Shown here one piece after another: positions 1 through 10,652 of a stretch of DNA of 64,000 nucleotides. Position numbers and translations under genes: made by a program. Each line of letters begins with the position of its first letter. The stretch's first letter is position 1. The notes beneath the pieces are model-generated. The model did not search any database, had not been told where the DNA came from, and worked only from the letters and a program-made list of their open reading frames with translations. This stretch comes from Pogonophryne albipinna (lineage: Eukaryota > Chordata > Actinopteri > Perciformes > Artedidraconidae): positions 506,501 to 570,500 of the forward strand of contig JAPTMU010000037.1 of the NCBI GenBank assembly GCA_028583405.1, written 5' to 3'.

Positions 1-422
1 CCAACTTTTTTTCCTAAAGAAATGTTTTAATAATTTTACCAAAATAAGTCAAACGTCTCAAATGAATAATGTTGTCTCAAAAGAAGTGGAAAAACGTTGC
101 TTAAATATGACAAAAGTTGGGTTGTAACTAGGGGTGTAACGGTACACGTACCGAAATTATTCGGTACGGGCCCTTCGGTTCGGTACACGTGTGTACCGAA
201 GTGTACCGAACGAATATAACGTTAAACGTAAAAAATTGAGAACGTGAACAACTTCTTGGAAGTAATCTCAGGTGCTGCGTCGCAGCATTCAGAGTCATTT
301 CCTCACATTGGGTTCAACGCGTCATAGAGCGAGCAAGTAATTTCATTGGACGAGAGGCATACTATGAGAGCTGGTCACAGGGATGCGTTCAAATGTAGTC
401 AGTAATTTGAGGAACTGTCGAA

Positions 423-689
423 ATGGCGAACGCAGATAAAGTTGAGCTCGAAAATCCTCCAGCATCATTGAAGTCTCCGGTTTGGGAACATTTTGGTTTC
501 GCAGTTACGTACAAGGATGACGGACAAAGACAGGTGGACCGAACCAAAGCTGTTTGTCGGCATTGTTCAACTAACATTGGTTACGCGGCTGGCAATACAT
601 CAAACTTGCACACTCATTTGAAAAGGCATCACCCGAACGTGAATATCACCGGTACCAAAAGACTGAAGTGCAAACCCAACTCCCGCTAG
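423..689 (+). pseudogene. BED zinc-finger fragment of a hAT transposase
   Basis: This 88-codon frame has a BED-type zinc finger: an aromatic W-E-H-F-G segment near residues 21-25, then C-R-H-C near residues 46-49 and H-T-H-L-K-R-H-H near residues 63-70, giving the Cys2/His2 zinc ligands. BED fingers sit at the N terminus of many hAT transposases and of ZBED genes derived from them. The frame stops right after the finger, whereas a hAT transposase is usually about 600 residues with a dimerisation domain, so this is a broken N-terminal piece. Its position inside TIRs with an 8-bp duplication supports transposon origin over a host ZBED gene. Confidence 0.7.
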
Positions 690-1011
690 CATTTAAGCCT
701 CCACCACTCGCAACAAGTTCAGACCGAGCCAAAGCTATTACAAACGCCAAATATCCTTATGTTGCCATGTTAGCAAAGCGCTACCTGGCTGTATCTGCTA
801 CCTCTGTCCCTAGAGAGGGTGTTCTCCACAGCAGGAGACATTGTTAGTGCCAGCAGATCTGCCCTTTCGGCAAGCAATGTGGACAAGTTCATCTTTCTTT
901 AAAAAAACATGAAATACAATGACAAGCAAGTCCTAATGTCAAACTGGCTGCTTAGGTACTAGTACAGTTCAAATACAGATTATTTCAGTTCATCGAAATG
1001 CTGCAGCTTAA

Positions 1012-1515
1012 AGGTGGGGTAAGTTTGAGAAACCGGCTCGAGATACACTTTTTGTTATATTCCATGGAATGCTCTTAACATCCCGATAGCAATGAATATC
1101 TGAAGTGCTTTGACAAAAAATCCATAACAAAATGTCATCTGTGGAAGCAGTGGTACTGTAAAAAGCACGACCAATCCGTTTAGCCGGCCCGGCTAAACGG
1201 ATTGGTTGCCGTCCTGTCTGTCAGCCTTCCATCTCGTGCACGCACAAATGTATCTCGTGCCCTCATTGGGCGTGCCCTCATTGGGCGTGCCCTCATTGGG
1301 CGTGCCGTCATTGGGCGTGCATTGCAGCAGTACTTCAATGACTCGCCAGCAACAGGCGGCCACTTTCACCAGTCTGCTGACGTCATTGCGCGTTCATGTG
1401 TGTTGGAGGAGGTGCTCTGTAAGGAAGTCTGAAGGAAGAGGCGGATTCTATTCGACTGTGTACTTTCAAATGTTAGTGCACTCGAGCCGGTTTCTGAAAC
1501 TTACCTACCCCACCT
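1012..1515. mobile_element. TTAA-flanked MITE nested in the hAT remnant
   Basis: The ends are imperfect inverted repeats of about 31 bp. The left begins AGGTGGGGTAAGTTT and runs to CTCGAG at 1042; the right ends CTACCCCACCT at 1515. TTAA lies directly outside both ends (1008-1011 and 1516-1519), the target preference of piggyBac-like elements. Inside are a perfect 15-bp palindrome with a 5-nt loop (1171-1205) and four 15-bp tandem units reading cattgggcgtgccct (about 1258-1320). No coding capacity is seen. A related right end occurs at about 23155-23245. Confidence 0.6.
1171..1205. repeat. Perfect 15-bp inverted repeat (hairpin)
   Basis: CCAATCCGTTTAGCC at 1171-1185 is followed by the loop ggccc and its exact complement GGCTAAACGGATTGG at 1191-1205. 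It lies inside the TTAA-flanked MITE, so it is probably part of transposon structure. No gene ends here, so a terminator role is not suggested. Confidence 0.85.
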
Positions 1516-1833
1516 TTAATGTTTCTTTTATTATATTTTGGATTTTTTCTTTTATCCATGTATTTTTTCTTTTAATGTTTATTTTATTAGCTTTTTTTTT
1601 TAATGAGTGATTTTAAATGCCATTTTCTTAATGTCTTTCATTTTTTGTAAAGCACTTTGAATTGCCTTGTGTTGAAAAGTGCTATATAAATAAACTTGCC
1701 TTTGTATTTATTTGAGTGAATATTCACAGTTTAATAATAATTTTAAAAAAACAAAAAATATGTTATGTTTTGTGATCATTTTTTCTGCTGTACCGAAAAC
1801 GAACCGAAATGTTTGTGAACCGTTACACCGCTA

Positions 1834-2112
1834 GTTGTAAGTAAAAAAGAAAAACAAAGATGAGGGGGAATTAATACAATGGCAGCTGAAGCGTTGAAAC
1901 ATATTCTCTTAGTATTTTTGTTTTACTTTGTGAGTCTCTAAATTAGAAAATAACACACCAGGGAGAAAAAAAATCCATAATGCAACTGAACCAACAACTT
2001 TCTCCAAGTTCAAAACAACTAAGCTGGTACTGTTTGGGTTGTGTAACACCAACAGTAGTAAACAAACAGATGCAGTTTTAATCCCTGAGGAAGATTTGAA
2101 CAGTTTATTTAC
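1834..2112. other. Intron sequence downstream of the cnot2-like exon
   Basis: This stretch follows, in minus-strand sense, the splice donor of the exon at 2113-2244. It holds no other recognisable exon or repeat. Further exons of that gene would lie left of the window or within 1-127, where nothing is recognised. Confidence 0.4.
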
Positions 2113-2244
2113 GTCTTTGTCAGGGCGGTGAGGAGGGAACATGGACTGCTGGGTGTAGTAGAGACTGGAGTCGTCTGCGTAATCGCTCTCTATCCCTCCC
2201 TCCATAAACTTCTTCCGGTTAGCACCAAACATACCGCGTGTCAC
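2113..2244 (-). CDS. cnot2: CCR4-NOT subunit 2-like gene, early coding exon
   Basis: On the minus strand a 132-bp exon is bounded by a good acceptor (tttttgttcctcag) and a donor (gac|gtaaat). It encodes 44 residues containing MFGANRKKFMEGG, then ESDYADDSSLYYTQQSMFP and HRPDKD. This matches the N-terminal region of CNOT2, where the human protein has MFGASRKKFVEG, SDYHDENMYYSQSSMF and HRSEKD. CNOT2 is a scaffold subunit of the CCR4-NOT deadenylase, which shortens mRNA poly(A) tails. The methionine of MFGAN is the likely start if the upstream exon is non-coding, because reading the same frame back into the putative first exon meets a stop. Remaining exons lie off the left edge. The family call is recalled similarity, not a search. 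Confidence 0.7.
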
Positions 2245-4337
2245 CTGAGGAACAAAAACACAGGACACTCAGATGCAAATGTCCGCTGTTACCAGGAGCA
2301 ACGCATTACTCTGCAAGCCCAACAAATGCCTCTTTGAGAATAAAGTCACATTAAGTCGTTCTCTTGTAAACTCTCAATATGCGTTTTAAACACAAACCGG
2401 TATTATGCTCACATTGTGTCACAAAGTTAAAACAAAGCAAATACATTTAATAAAGCAGATGACACCGACGTTTGTTGTCTGTTTAACTTAGATGTTAAAG
2501 ACTGTCCCAAAATGCTGATGAATTCATCTACTTGCTCAGATAATCTGCTTTTCTTTGAGGCACAGTGATTATTAATCATTTTGAAGATGGGCACAGCAGC
2601 GCCTATACAAGCCAAACAACGGTGACTCTTAATGCACATAACTTTTTGTGTAAGTATGCAGAGAGTAGGTTTGGAAAAAGTGTACATTTTGTGACTTGAA
2701 GTGAAGCTACAGCATCGTATTTGAAGACCACAGATTATCCTGCAACATCAGACTCGTATGAACAAATAAATAAATGCAACTAAATCACAATTTCTTCCCC
2801 TTGTGTTTGAGGGAAATGAGCACCACTTTTCCTGGATGGTAACACAACAACTCTGGGAACATTGTTAAAATTAGTGTCCGTAGATTTTTAGAGCAAACGG
2901 TTTCACCAGTCTGGCATCTTTTAAAAAGCTACAGACATGATGAAAATAACCAGCATAACATGTGTGCATTATTCTTTAATGATCTATATGTGAAAGAGTG
3001 AGACAAAGTGTGCACATAATAAACCCTTCACTTCATCACTTGTGCTTAGTCCAGGACAGTCCGCCTACAAAGCCTGATAGCATTTAGCTCATTGTGTAGC
3101 ATTGCTATCCACTAAACAGTGTCTTACAGGCTTATTATGATTAATACAGTGTGTCTTGGAAACAGTGTGTTTCAGGATAGAAACAGCCCCTAAACAGAAA
3201 AGTAGTTTCACAGATGTTTTTATTCTAATTACAACAACAATAAAGATCCTTGTAAAAATAAGTAATATGTATTTAAGTACCTATGGGATACTTTATTCAA
3301 ACAGTATTTATGATTCCCTATTTCCTTCTTTGTGTTATCATCATAGGTTTCATTCTAAAGAAATAAAGAATACATATAAAATACAATAACGTAAGATAAT
3401 AGTAAGTGTCAAATGTGGGGGCATACTTTTTGATAAGCAGAAAAAAGAGAAAATAGAAATCGTGGTTTTATTTGAATGAAAGACTTGTAAATTCCGCTGC
3501 ACCTTAGTACGACAACAATACAGACATGTGTATTGTTACAAATTGATTTAAAAGTCGATGTAAAGAAAGTGGCTTGAACTTAGTAGGTTGGATAGAGGTA
3601 CAATTAAATCAGATAGGCCAGCAGTCAAATTAAAATACAGAAATTGAATAATAAAAAGTAGTTTCTGAGCTTCACATTTATTTTCGTTTCAAAGAAAGCT
3701 GCAGCAAAAGGCTAATGTTAGCTTTATGAGCTAATACTATGTCCCATAATCTTCCTAACAAAAACCACCATTAAATCACCACAGCTTTCCTCCAACATTC
3801 ACATAGTAACCAAGATATCCTGATTATAATTATGTTCCGGAGTACCGTTAAAGGAAAAGCTTGTATCTGGCATTAGGTGTGAACTGTGTCAGGAGCTACA
3901 TGATAGCTAAGTAGTGAGCTTGGGCTAGCAGCTTAATCATTAGGAATGTATAGGGACGCTAGCGTGGGAGCTAATGCTCACTGCTAATCGGCTAACAGCA
4001 ACAAATAAACGCCACTTTTGGAGACAGTTTTAAGCGGATCTGTTGAACCAGGAAAGTGGGATTAAACTGGGGGTGTGAAGGAAGGTAACAAGCAGAGATA
4101 ACAGCCAAAGACAGGAGTGTTTTTCTCCGGGTTTTGGGCCTCCGTCGGCTAACATTAGCTTCCAAAACAACAACAGAAAACAGCGGAACACAGACTCCAG
4201 CTTTAAAAAAGAGCTTTATCCTCCCCTTGTGTCGTGGTAAACCCTACCCGAGTGTGCTGTTTTTATTCACTTAAATACCGGTTTCGTGTGAATAAAAGAA
4301 GGATATAAATTAAAGGAATAAAAGAAGAAGATCTTAC
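2245..4337 (-). other. Putative first intron of the cnot2-like gene
   Basis: This stretch lies between the acceptor at 2244/2245 and a candidate donor (gcg|gtaaga, minus strand) at 4337/4338. It is AT-rich. I find no long frame, no histone relic and no clear transposon ends in it. Confidence 0.5.
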
Positions 4338-4400
4338 CGCTTCATCAATCTGTCTTCCCCGCTACTATCCAAGATGGCCGACATCTCTTCGCCAATCAGC
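4338..4400 (-). promoter_or_regulatory. Candidate first (5' UTR) exon and promoter of the cnot2-like gene
   Basis: The minus strand has a consensus donor gcg|gtaaga at 4337/4338. Upstream of it lies a GC-rich stretch holding a YY1-like AAGATGGCCGAC motif on the plus strand (4371-4382) and a CCAAT box (about 4392). This architecture is common for TATA-less housekeeping promoters. The transcription start is unknown; the right boundary given is approximate. Confidence 0.45.
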
Positions 4401-4439
4401 GAGGAGGATGCTGGGAAGCCTCTGACCCCCATCCCGTAC

Positions 4440-4625
4440 TACTGTGTAGTAAAGCATATTACAATACAATACTATACTATACTATACAATACTTTACTAT
4501 ACTATATTATATTATACTGTATACTATATTCTTTACTATACTATAACTTAATTTGCTTTATTATACTTTAATATACTATAAAATACTATACGGTACTCTA
4601 CTCTACTCTACTCTACTCTACTCTA
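4440..4625. repeat. TA-rich simple repeat (tactatac / ctctactctac)
   Basis: Imperfect tandem tactatac-type units grade into ctctactctac units next to the (TCAA)n end of the L2 fragment. This is low-complexity DNA with no coding signal. Confidence 0.8.
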
Positions 4626-5565
4626 CTCACTCAATCAATCAATCAATCAATCAATTAATCAATGTTTATTTATATAGCCCAATATCACAAATGTTACATT
4701 TGTCTCAGTGGACTTCACAGTTTGTACAGAATATCAGTATGACAATACGACACCCTCTGTCCTTAGACCCTCTGTCCTTAGACCCTCTGTCCTTAGACCC
4801 TCTGTCCTCAGACCCTCTGTCCTCAGACCCTCTGTCCTTAGACTCTCTGTCCTTAGACCCTCTGTCCTTAGACCCTCTGTCCTCAGACCCTCTGTCCTTA
4901 GACCCTCTGTCCTCAGACCCTCTGTCCTTAGACCCTCTGTCCTTAGACCCTCTGTCCTCAGACCCTCTGTCCTTAGACCCTCTGTCCTCAGACCCTCTGT
5001 CCTCAGACCCTCTGTCCTCAGACCCTCTGTCCTCAGACCCTCTGTCCTTAGACCCTCTGTCCTCAGACCCTCTGTCCTTAGACCCTCTGTCCTTAGACCC
5101 TCTGTCCTTAGACCCTCTGTCCTCAGACCCTCTGTCCTCAGACCCTCTGTCCTTAGACCCTCTGTCCTCAGACCCTCTGTCCTCAGACCCTCTGTCCTCA
5201 GACCCTCTGTCCTTAGACCCTCTGTCCTTAGACCCTCACATCGTACAAGGAGAAACTTCCAGAGAAACCCCACAGTTTAAAGGGAACATGGGAGAAACCT
5301 CAGGGAGAGCAACAGAGGAGGGATCCCTCTCCCAGGACGGACAGACGTGCAATAGATGCCGTGTGTAAATCCAAGAGATAATACATTTTACAGCATATAG
5401 ACCGAATGTTAGGAAATGCATGTGTCTGTAATAAGAAGATGAATCCACGAGGATGTCAGCAACAATCCTGAGGAAGCCATGAGGGAAGCAGCATGACGAG
5501 ACCCAAGGCAGGACCGCAGAGACAGGTTCAGCCACGACCCGAAGTCCACGACTCAGATCCTGGAT
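4626..5565 (-). mobile_element. L2-clade LINE 3' UTR fragment with expanded internal repeat
   Basis: On the minus strand this is an L2-type 3' UTR ending in the (ATTG)n tail, seen on the plus strand as tcaatcaatcaatcaat at about 4628-4660. It matches the LINE 3' UTRs at 56926-57530 and 62610-63230 in the same window: the ggatccctcc, gctctccctgagg and ttgtacaaactgtgaag segments are all shared. Only the 3' UTR is present, as expected for 5'-truncated target-primed insertion. Its ORFs on both strands come from the 15-bp repeat and are not genes. Confidence 0.85.
4753..5237. repeat. 15-bp minisatellite, about 32 copies, inside the L2 3' UTR
   Basis: The unit is ccctctgtccttaga, with a frequent variant ccctctgtcctcaga. 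About 32 head-to-tail copies are present. Because 15 is divisible by three, open frames of PSVLR, SLDPL and TEGLR repeats run through on both strands. The homologous LINE tails in this window have one copy (57030-57047) and two copies (63088-63120), so the array is a local expansion. Confidence 0.95.
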
Positions 5566-5955
5566 TCAGTGCTGGACTATATTATAACACACTATCTTAA
5601 ATATTTTTACTTTAATATATGATACTGTATTGTATATATGTCATTTAAAAAATAAATATACTTTGTATAATATTTGTTCATGTTTATTTTTGTTAATAAA
5701 TTTAATTTAATAACAATTCAATTGCATGAAACATACATATTATATATAAATAAATACGATGGTGTAACTTCTGAACATTGCATTTAGTGTCTTTTATTGT
5801 ACGCTGCTAATCTTACTTTTATGTATTTTATTTTAACAACATCAACAGAAGCTTGCAAATTGCATTGTACCTGAAAACAACAACAATAAAGATAATTGTA
5901 TTGTTTGTGTTTCAAAAAAAGTTCTAAAAACGTATTAGGCAATATTGTGTTAGTA
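5566..5955. other. AT-rich spacer, nothing recognised
   Basis: AT-rich sequence with no gene, tandem array or transposon end that I can identify. Confidence 0.5.
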
Positions 5956-6206
5956 TTTAAAGGTCCCCTATTGTACTGTTCTTCATCAGTATATCACAGG
6001 TCTCAGATATATCCAGAGCCTGTCTCTGATTGGCTGAAACACCAAACAGATCATTGCAGCATTACCCATAATCCCCTCTGTTTCAGCCCTGTTTCCAAAG
6101 TGCTGATTCTCTGTCTGTTACTTTAGAGTTACTTTAGTTACTCTGAGAGACATTTGGTTACAAAGAACTCAATGGAGCTCTAGGAGGAGATTCAGGTGAT
6201 AAGGTG
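5956..6206. mobile_element. Left end of a TTAA-type DNA element (partial)
   Basis: The motif tttaaaggtcccctattgt at about 5958 resembles the recurrent vertebrate TTAA-flanked terminus AAAGGTCCCCTATT. The sequence leads directly into the 57-bp array. No matching right end is seen, so the copy is truncated or its right end was lost in the array expansion. Confidence 0.4.
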
Positions 6207-6806
6207 TAGCGTCTCTACTTTAAAGAGTCCTCTCCTGCTGATGTTCAGGTGTATATCAGTATGTAGTGTCTCTACTTTAAAGAGTCCTCTCCTGATGATG
6301 TTCAGGTGTATATCAGTATGTAGTGTCTCTACTTTAAAGAGTCCTCTACTGCTGATGTTCAGGTGTATATCAGTATGTAGTGTCTCTACTTTAAAGAGTC
6401 CTCTCCTGCTGATGTTCAGGTGTATATCAGTATGTAGTGTCTCTACTTTAAAGAGTCCTCTCCTGCTGATGTTCAGGTGTATATCAGTATGTAGTGTCTC
6501 TACTTTAAAGAGTCCTCTCCTGCTGATGTTCAGGTGTATATCAGTATGTAGTGTCTCTACTTTAAAGAGTCCTCTCCTGCTGATGTTCAGGTGTATATCA
6601 ATATGTAGCGTCTCTACTTTAAAGAGTCCTCTCCTGCTGATGTTCAGGTGTATATCAGTATGTAGTGTCTCTACTTTAAAGAGTCCTCTCCTGCTGATGT
6701 TCAGGTGTATATCAGTATGTAGTGTCTCTACTTTAAAGAGTCCTCTCCTGTTGATGTTCAGGTGTATATCAGTATGTAGTGTCTCTACTTTAAAGAGTCT
6801 ATGATA
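6207..6806. repeat. 57-bp minisatellite, about 10.5 copies
   Basis: The unit begins tagtgtctctactttaaag and ends aggtgtatatcagtatg. Copies are nearly identical, with single substitutions such as gctgatg to gatgatg. The 57-bp period keeps a 19-residue repeat open for about 200 codons, which explains the long frame; there is no other evidence of a protein. Confidence 0.95.
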
Positions 6807-7260
6807 CTGACACAGATTGGTGTACTGAAGTATGTAAAGTACGAAAGTATTAAATGCTTTAATTCAAGTATTTTTTTATATATAATATCAATTTTATTTT
6901 GCATTAGTTTAGTTTGTGCTAATTTGGATGCCAGTTGTTGGGAATCATATTAACTTTAAGGATTTACTTCCACATAGATACTCTGTTTGATGTTTTTTTA
7001 TTCAACCACTTCAAAATTTACTTTTTTTTAAATGGCAAACTACAAGGTTTTACTTGTATTAAATGTCTGTTTAGTCTGTCTATCGCCAAAGGATGAACAT
7101 TATGGGTGATTGTGCCAATGGCTGCAGTTTATAGTTTTTTGTTTCCATCGAATACATAACATTTTTTAAACCACTTCTACATTTCTGAAAAAACGGAAAG
7201 CTAATTTATCAAAAACATCGAATAAGTGATCAATTCGAAACACAATACTATTACAATATA
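6807..7260. other. AT-rich spacer, nothing recognised
   Basis: No gene, RNA or repeat boundary could be recognised in this AT-rich stretch. Confidence 0.45.
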
Positions 7261-8936
7261 ATGGCGCTTTTCCACTGCAGGGCCTCGCTCGGCTTAGTAC
7301 GGTATGGTTAGGCCTTGGTAGGCCAGGCTCACTTTATGCTGCGTTTCCATTACAGTTTAGGAACTGGGGCAGTAACTATAGTAACGCAGTGTAGGCGGAG
7401 CTGTGATGTCATCTTCAATGCGAAACACAAAACCAACATCAGCCCCTTAGCCCTCAGAGCTCACAGCTCCTCATGTCTGCAGTGGCGTTTTTATATGTAC
7501 AAAAGTGGTGGGGCACAAAAAACTTAGATGTCTATGAGCTTCTGCAGTGAGGTTCATGGCTGCTGAGGCTCTGGCTCTTCAGGTTTACAAATATTATATT
7601 CTGACCTAAATCAAAATATAATATTATTTTCAAAAGCTTTTTTTGTCTGATGCTTCAATTAATTTTAAACAGACAGTTCAACAGAAGGATACCCAAAAAA
7701 TGTAATTGTATCATTTAAATATTGAATTGTTCTCTCTTAGTAAGATCCCATTTTCAATAACATTGCGGTCTTACCTTGACTTGAAGATGAAGTCCATTGG
7801 CCTATCCTTCTGGAAAAAAATCTCTATTACTTTTTTGTAAAAGTCCTCCTTATCTTCTTGTAGTTTCAAAAGTCTATCATAAATCTAATCTAATCAATAG
7901 ATTTATGATTCGAAAATGATAAAAGTAGGGTAGACATGTGGATATTATCCGGCTGAACAAAACGTGCATTTATCTAACAGGTACGTTTCCCACAGATCTT
8001 TTTTGGAGCTATTTTCTAAAATCCTATGGAGAAATCTCATTGCTTTTTTGTCGAGGGAAGCCATGCGCAGCTTACTTCCTGGTTTTAGGACGCCTCACTG
8101 CACCTCTCTCGTCTCCTCTTCACACCACACTTTTCGCGGCACACGTACTTACAGCCAATCAGCTCTGAATGATGTGAGATGACGTATGGTGGGGATGGCA
8201 GCACTATGCCCCTATGGTCATTATTTTTTTGCCACACACATTAAATAGGAAAATACTCTGAGCATGCGCAGTGTAGTTTTTACAGTCACCGTTCACTTAG
8301 ACAGGGAGAGGGAGGGGCAGGATCGGGTTTTGTCCCACATGGCTCGAAACAGCTCAATAGGCACACACTGTAGACACTAATGTGTGCCCCACCTGCCCCT
8401 AATGACCAGTCGCCACTGCATATCTGTTCAGAAACTAGACAGAAGTTAAACAAGTACAAACCACAGACTGCCTGAGTCATGGAGAATACAGTCGCTGCTT
8501 TATTTATGTCTGTAGGCCGTTGTTGTGAGTGTGGGCGGTCGGAGCATACTGCGTTAGCTTAGCCGGTCTCCATTCAGAAAACACACATTTTAAAAGGTTT
8601 TTCTCCTGCCGTCTGTCTGCAGACTCGTCAAAGCATTAATTCATGGTTCTTACTAACCGGTATCAGTATGTTGTTACTTCGGCATCATTTAGAAACGTGT
8701 ATTACAATTAAATCACGGTCAAATATGTTCATTTTGTTGTAGTTGCCAGCGATTCTCTCTCTAGTTTAGCATGCTCAGCCCGGTTGTTGGCCCGGAAAGA
8801 ACCTCGATTTTGGAGGGACAGAAAACTGTGAAATAGTACCCGCTAGCCGGAACTACGGCAAGTGAAAACGCAACCAAAAACGGGCCGGGCACGGCATGCT
8901 TAAACCGCGCTCCGCGCTGTAGTGGAAATGCGCCAT
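7261..8936. mobile_element. Non-autonomous DNA transposon, interrupted by a hAT insertion
   Basis: The left end ATGGCGCTTTTCCACTGCAG is matched by the complement of the right end, which reads ATGGCGCATTTCCACTACAG. The body is split by a separate hAT element at 7480-8418. Without the insertion the element is about 740 bp. A related body occurs at 22660-23030 and a right-end fragment at 53378-53574. No transposase frame is visible, and the superfamily is uncertain. Confidence 0.65.
7480..8418. mobile_element. hAT-type insertion with 8-bp target duplication
   Basis: The ends CAGTGGCG and CGCCACTG lie within 8-bp duplications catgtctg (7472-7479) and catatctg (8419-8426), which differ at one base. 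The paralogous DNA at 22701-22716 (cctcatatctgttcag) has the uninterrupted site, confirming insertion. The 939-bp element has no intact transposase. Related sequence without a clear right end is present at 16992-17390. Confidence 0.8.
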
Positions 8937-9007
8937 AAGATGTACAGTATATTAATTGCAATTAAATAGAAATTCTAGATCAACCAGCACCTATAGGCCC
9001 CGCCCTC

Positions 9008-9676
9008 CAGTGGCGGTTCTAGACCAATTTGACTGGGGGGGGGCCACTGGGGGGCCAGTTATTTTCTGAGGGGGGCACAATAAATGCAGGACGAAAAAGA
9101 GAACTAGACAGTATGAAGTAATTGCGTATAAGAAAACAATGCAATACAGTTATTGGTATTTGTTTCAGTACACTTATTTATTTCAGATATATCTTATAGT
9201 TATTACTGTTAGCTTCAGCTTAAGTTATTGTGCAATGTTTGCACTAACACCATATTTATATAAAAATAAAGGCAATGAACAGTTACATCTCTACTTTACA
9301 TCTACAAGTACACGGATACAATAGTTTAACTCACCTTCACTTATCGTGGTAGTCTCTCGAAACGTAGGCTTCAGTCTTTCTTGGATGCAACAGCCTCTGA
9401 TGATCCGAGATGAAAAGTGTTTGTTTTTCGCGCGCTTCAGCCGGACAGTGAAAGTGAGTGCACCGCTCTAATGGGTCCTGAGTGCACCGCTCTAATGGGT
9501 CTGACTAGAATGACGAATAACGTTAGTTCCGTCTATTCCGTCATTCAATAAATCGTTTAATAAATCATACATTTTTCATTTTTTTCACTTTTCATTTTTA
9601 GGGGGGCCACAGGGGGGTCAGAGGTCAGTGTTAGGGGGGCACTGGCCCACCATGGCCCCCACTAGAACCGCCCCTG
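9008..9676. mobile_element. hAT-type MITE with perfect 8-bp duplication
   Basis: The element begins CAGTGGCGGTTCTAG and ends CTAGAACCGCCCCTG. It is flanked by the identical 8-bp duplication ccgccctc at 9000-9007 and 9677-9684. It is 669 bp long with G-runs just inside the ends and no open frame of note. A truncated relative lies at about 18934-19180. Confidence 0.85.
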
Positions 9677-9689
9677 CCGCCCTCTAAGG

Positions 9690-10108
9690 CTGTCACGTGT
9701 GGGTTAATCCCTCTTGCAGTACTCCAATAAGACCACGCCCCCCTGCAGTCTCACCTCGGGTATAAATTGGAGTGAGACCACACAACCAGTCTTTTTTTTG
9801 TTTTTGTTGAATATATCCGAGTTTTTCTTCAGTACTCACATCGAGAGACTTCTAAAGAGCATCAAGACGAGTGTCCAGGGTTATGTCCGGATTTGCCCCG
9901 CCTGCCACATTTAATTTTTTTTAATTAACGACCTGCACATGACCCGCTGAGAGTCTTTCCTCGTTCCAGAGCACGCGGGTCTCACTCCTCAAGCCTTGTG
10001 CCCGGTTCGTACTCACCTTCATCAGGACGATAAGCATCGGACGGAGTGCCGAAGATGTGTGGCCAAAACGGGGCTCATACTGGGCCGATAAGGGCTCCGG
10101 GACATCAT
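9690..10108. other. Unclassified repeat-like sequence
   Basis: A CACGTG- and GC-containing stretch with short coding-like segments (for example CPACH near 9893-9907), broken by stops. It may be a retroelement leader or gag relic, but I cannot place it. Confidence 0.25.
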
Positions 10109-10621
10109 GAGGCACGTTCACACCGGAGTACTTTTCCCCGTACTTTTCCTGTTTAGTTCCGATAGTGCCTGGAATTTTGCGTTCACACCAAAAAGAGAAC
10201 TTAGTTCCGAGAACTTTCACCCCCATTTTTAGTGCCTGCTAGAGAGGTGGTACTATCCTGGGGAGAAAAAAGTACCAATTTCGATTGGCTGGGCGAATTG
10301 CAAACCACGGCCCGTAAAACTCTGAAAAGTTTTGTGAAGCCGCCATTTTATTTGCTGGCATTAGAATTATTAGCATTAGCATTATCCCCGCGCACCAACA
10401 GAGAGAGAATAACTTATGGCAACACAAAAAAAAACATGGGAGCGGTGGAGTGATGAGGAGGTGTCAGCGTTCTGGCGATTTACTTGGAAGGCTTCAGTAG
10501 AAGCCCCAAGTCCCCCAACTCCGGGGACTTCCGGCCGGGGACTTCGGGTGGCAGTATACGCCGTGAAGTGGTTTGCGGCCTGCCAGTAAACCCAAAGCAG
10601 AAGAAGAAGAAGAAGAAGAAG

Positions 10622-10652
<31 letters not shown>

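Larger units (their letters stand above)
128..1833. mobile_element. hAT-type DNA transposon remnant
   Basis: The ends are short inverted repeats: TAGGGGTGTAACGGT on the left and its near-exact complement ACCGTTACACCGCTA on the right. They are flanked by an almost perfect 8-bp target duplication, gttgtaac at 121-128 and gttgtaag at 1834-1841. An 8-bp duplication is the hAT hallmark. Inside is a BED zinc-finger reading frame (423-689), but no transposase catalytic core is visible, so the copy is non-autonomous. A second, TTAA-flanked element is nested at 1012-1515, and a LINE-like 3' tail (stem of a CTATATAAATAAA type) lies near 1645-1700. Confidence 0.75.

Noticed and set aside
1171..1205. Bacterial-type terminator
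   Set aside because: The hairpin is inside a eukaryotic transposon with no T-run or upstream gene.
4553..5368. Repeat proteins of SLDPL, PSVLR and TEGLR units on both strands
   Set aside because: These are translations of the 15-bp minisatellite in a LINE 3' UTR.
6196..6804. 202-codon protein of 19-residue repeats
   Set aside because: A consequence of the 57-bp period; no other support.
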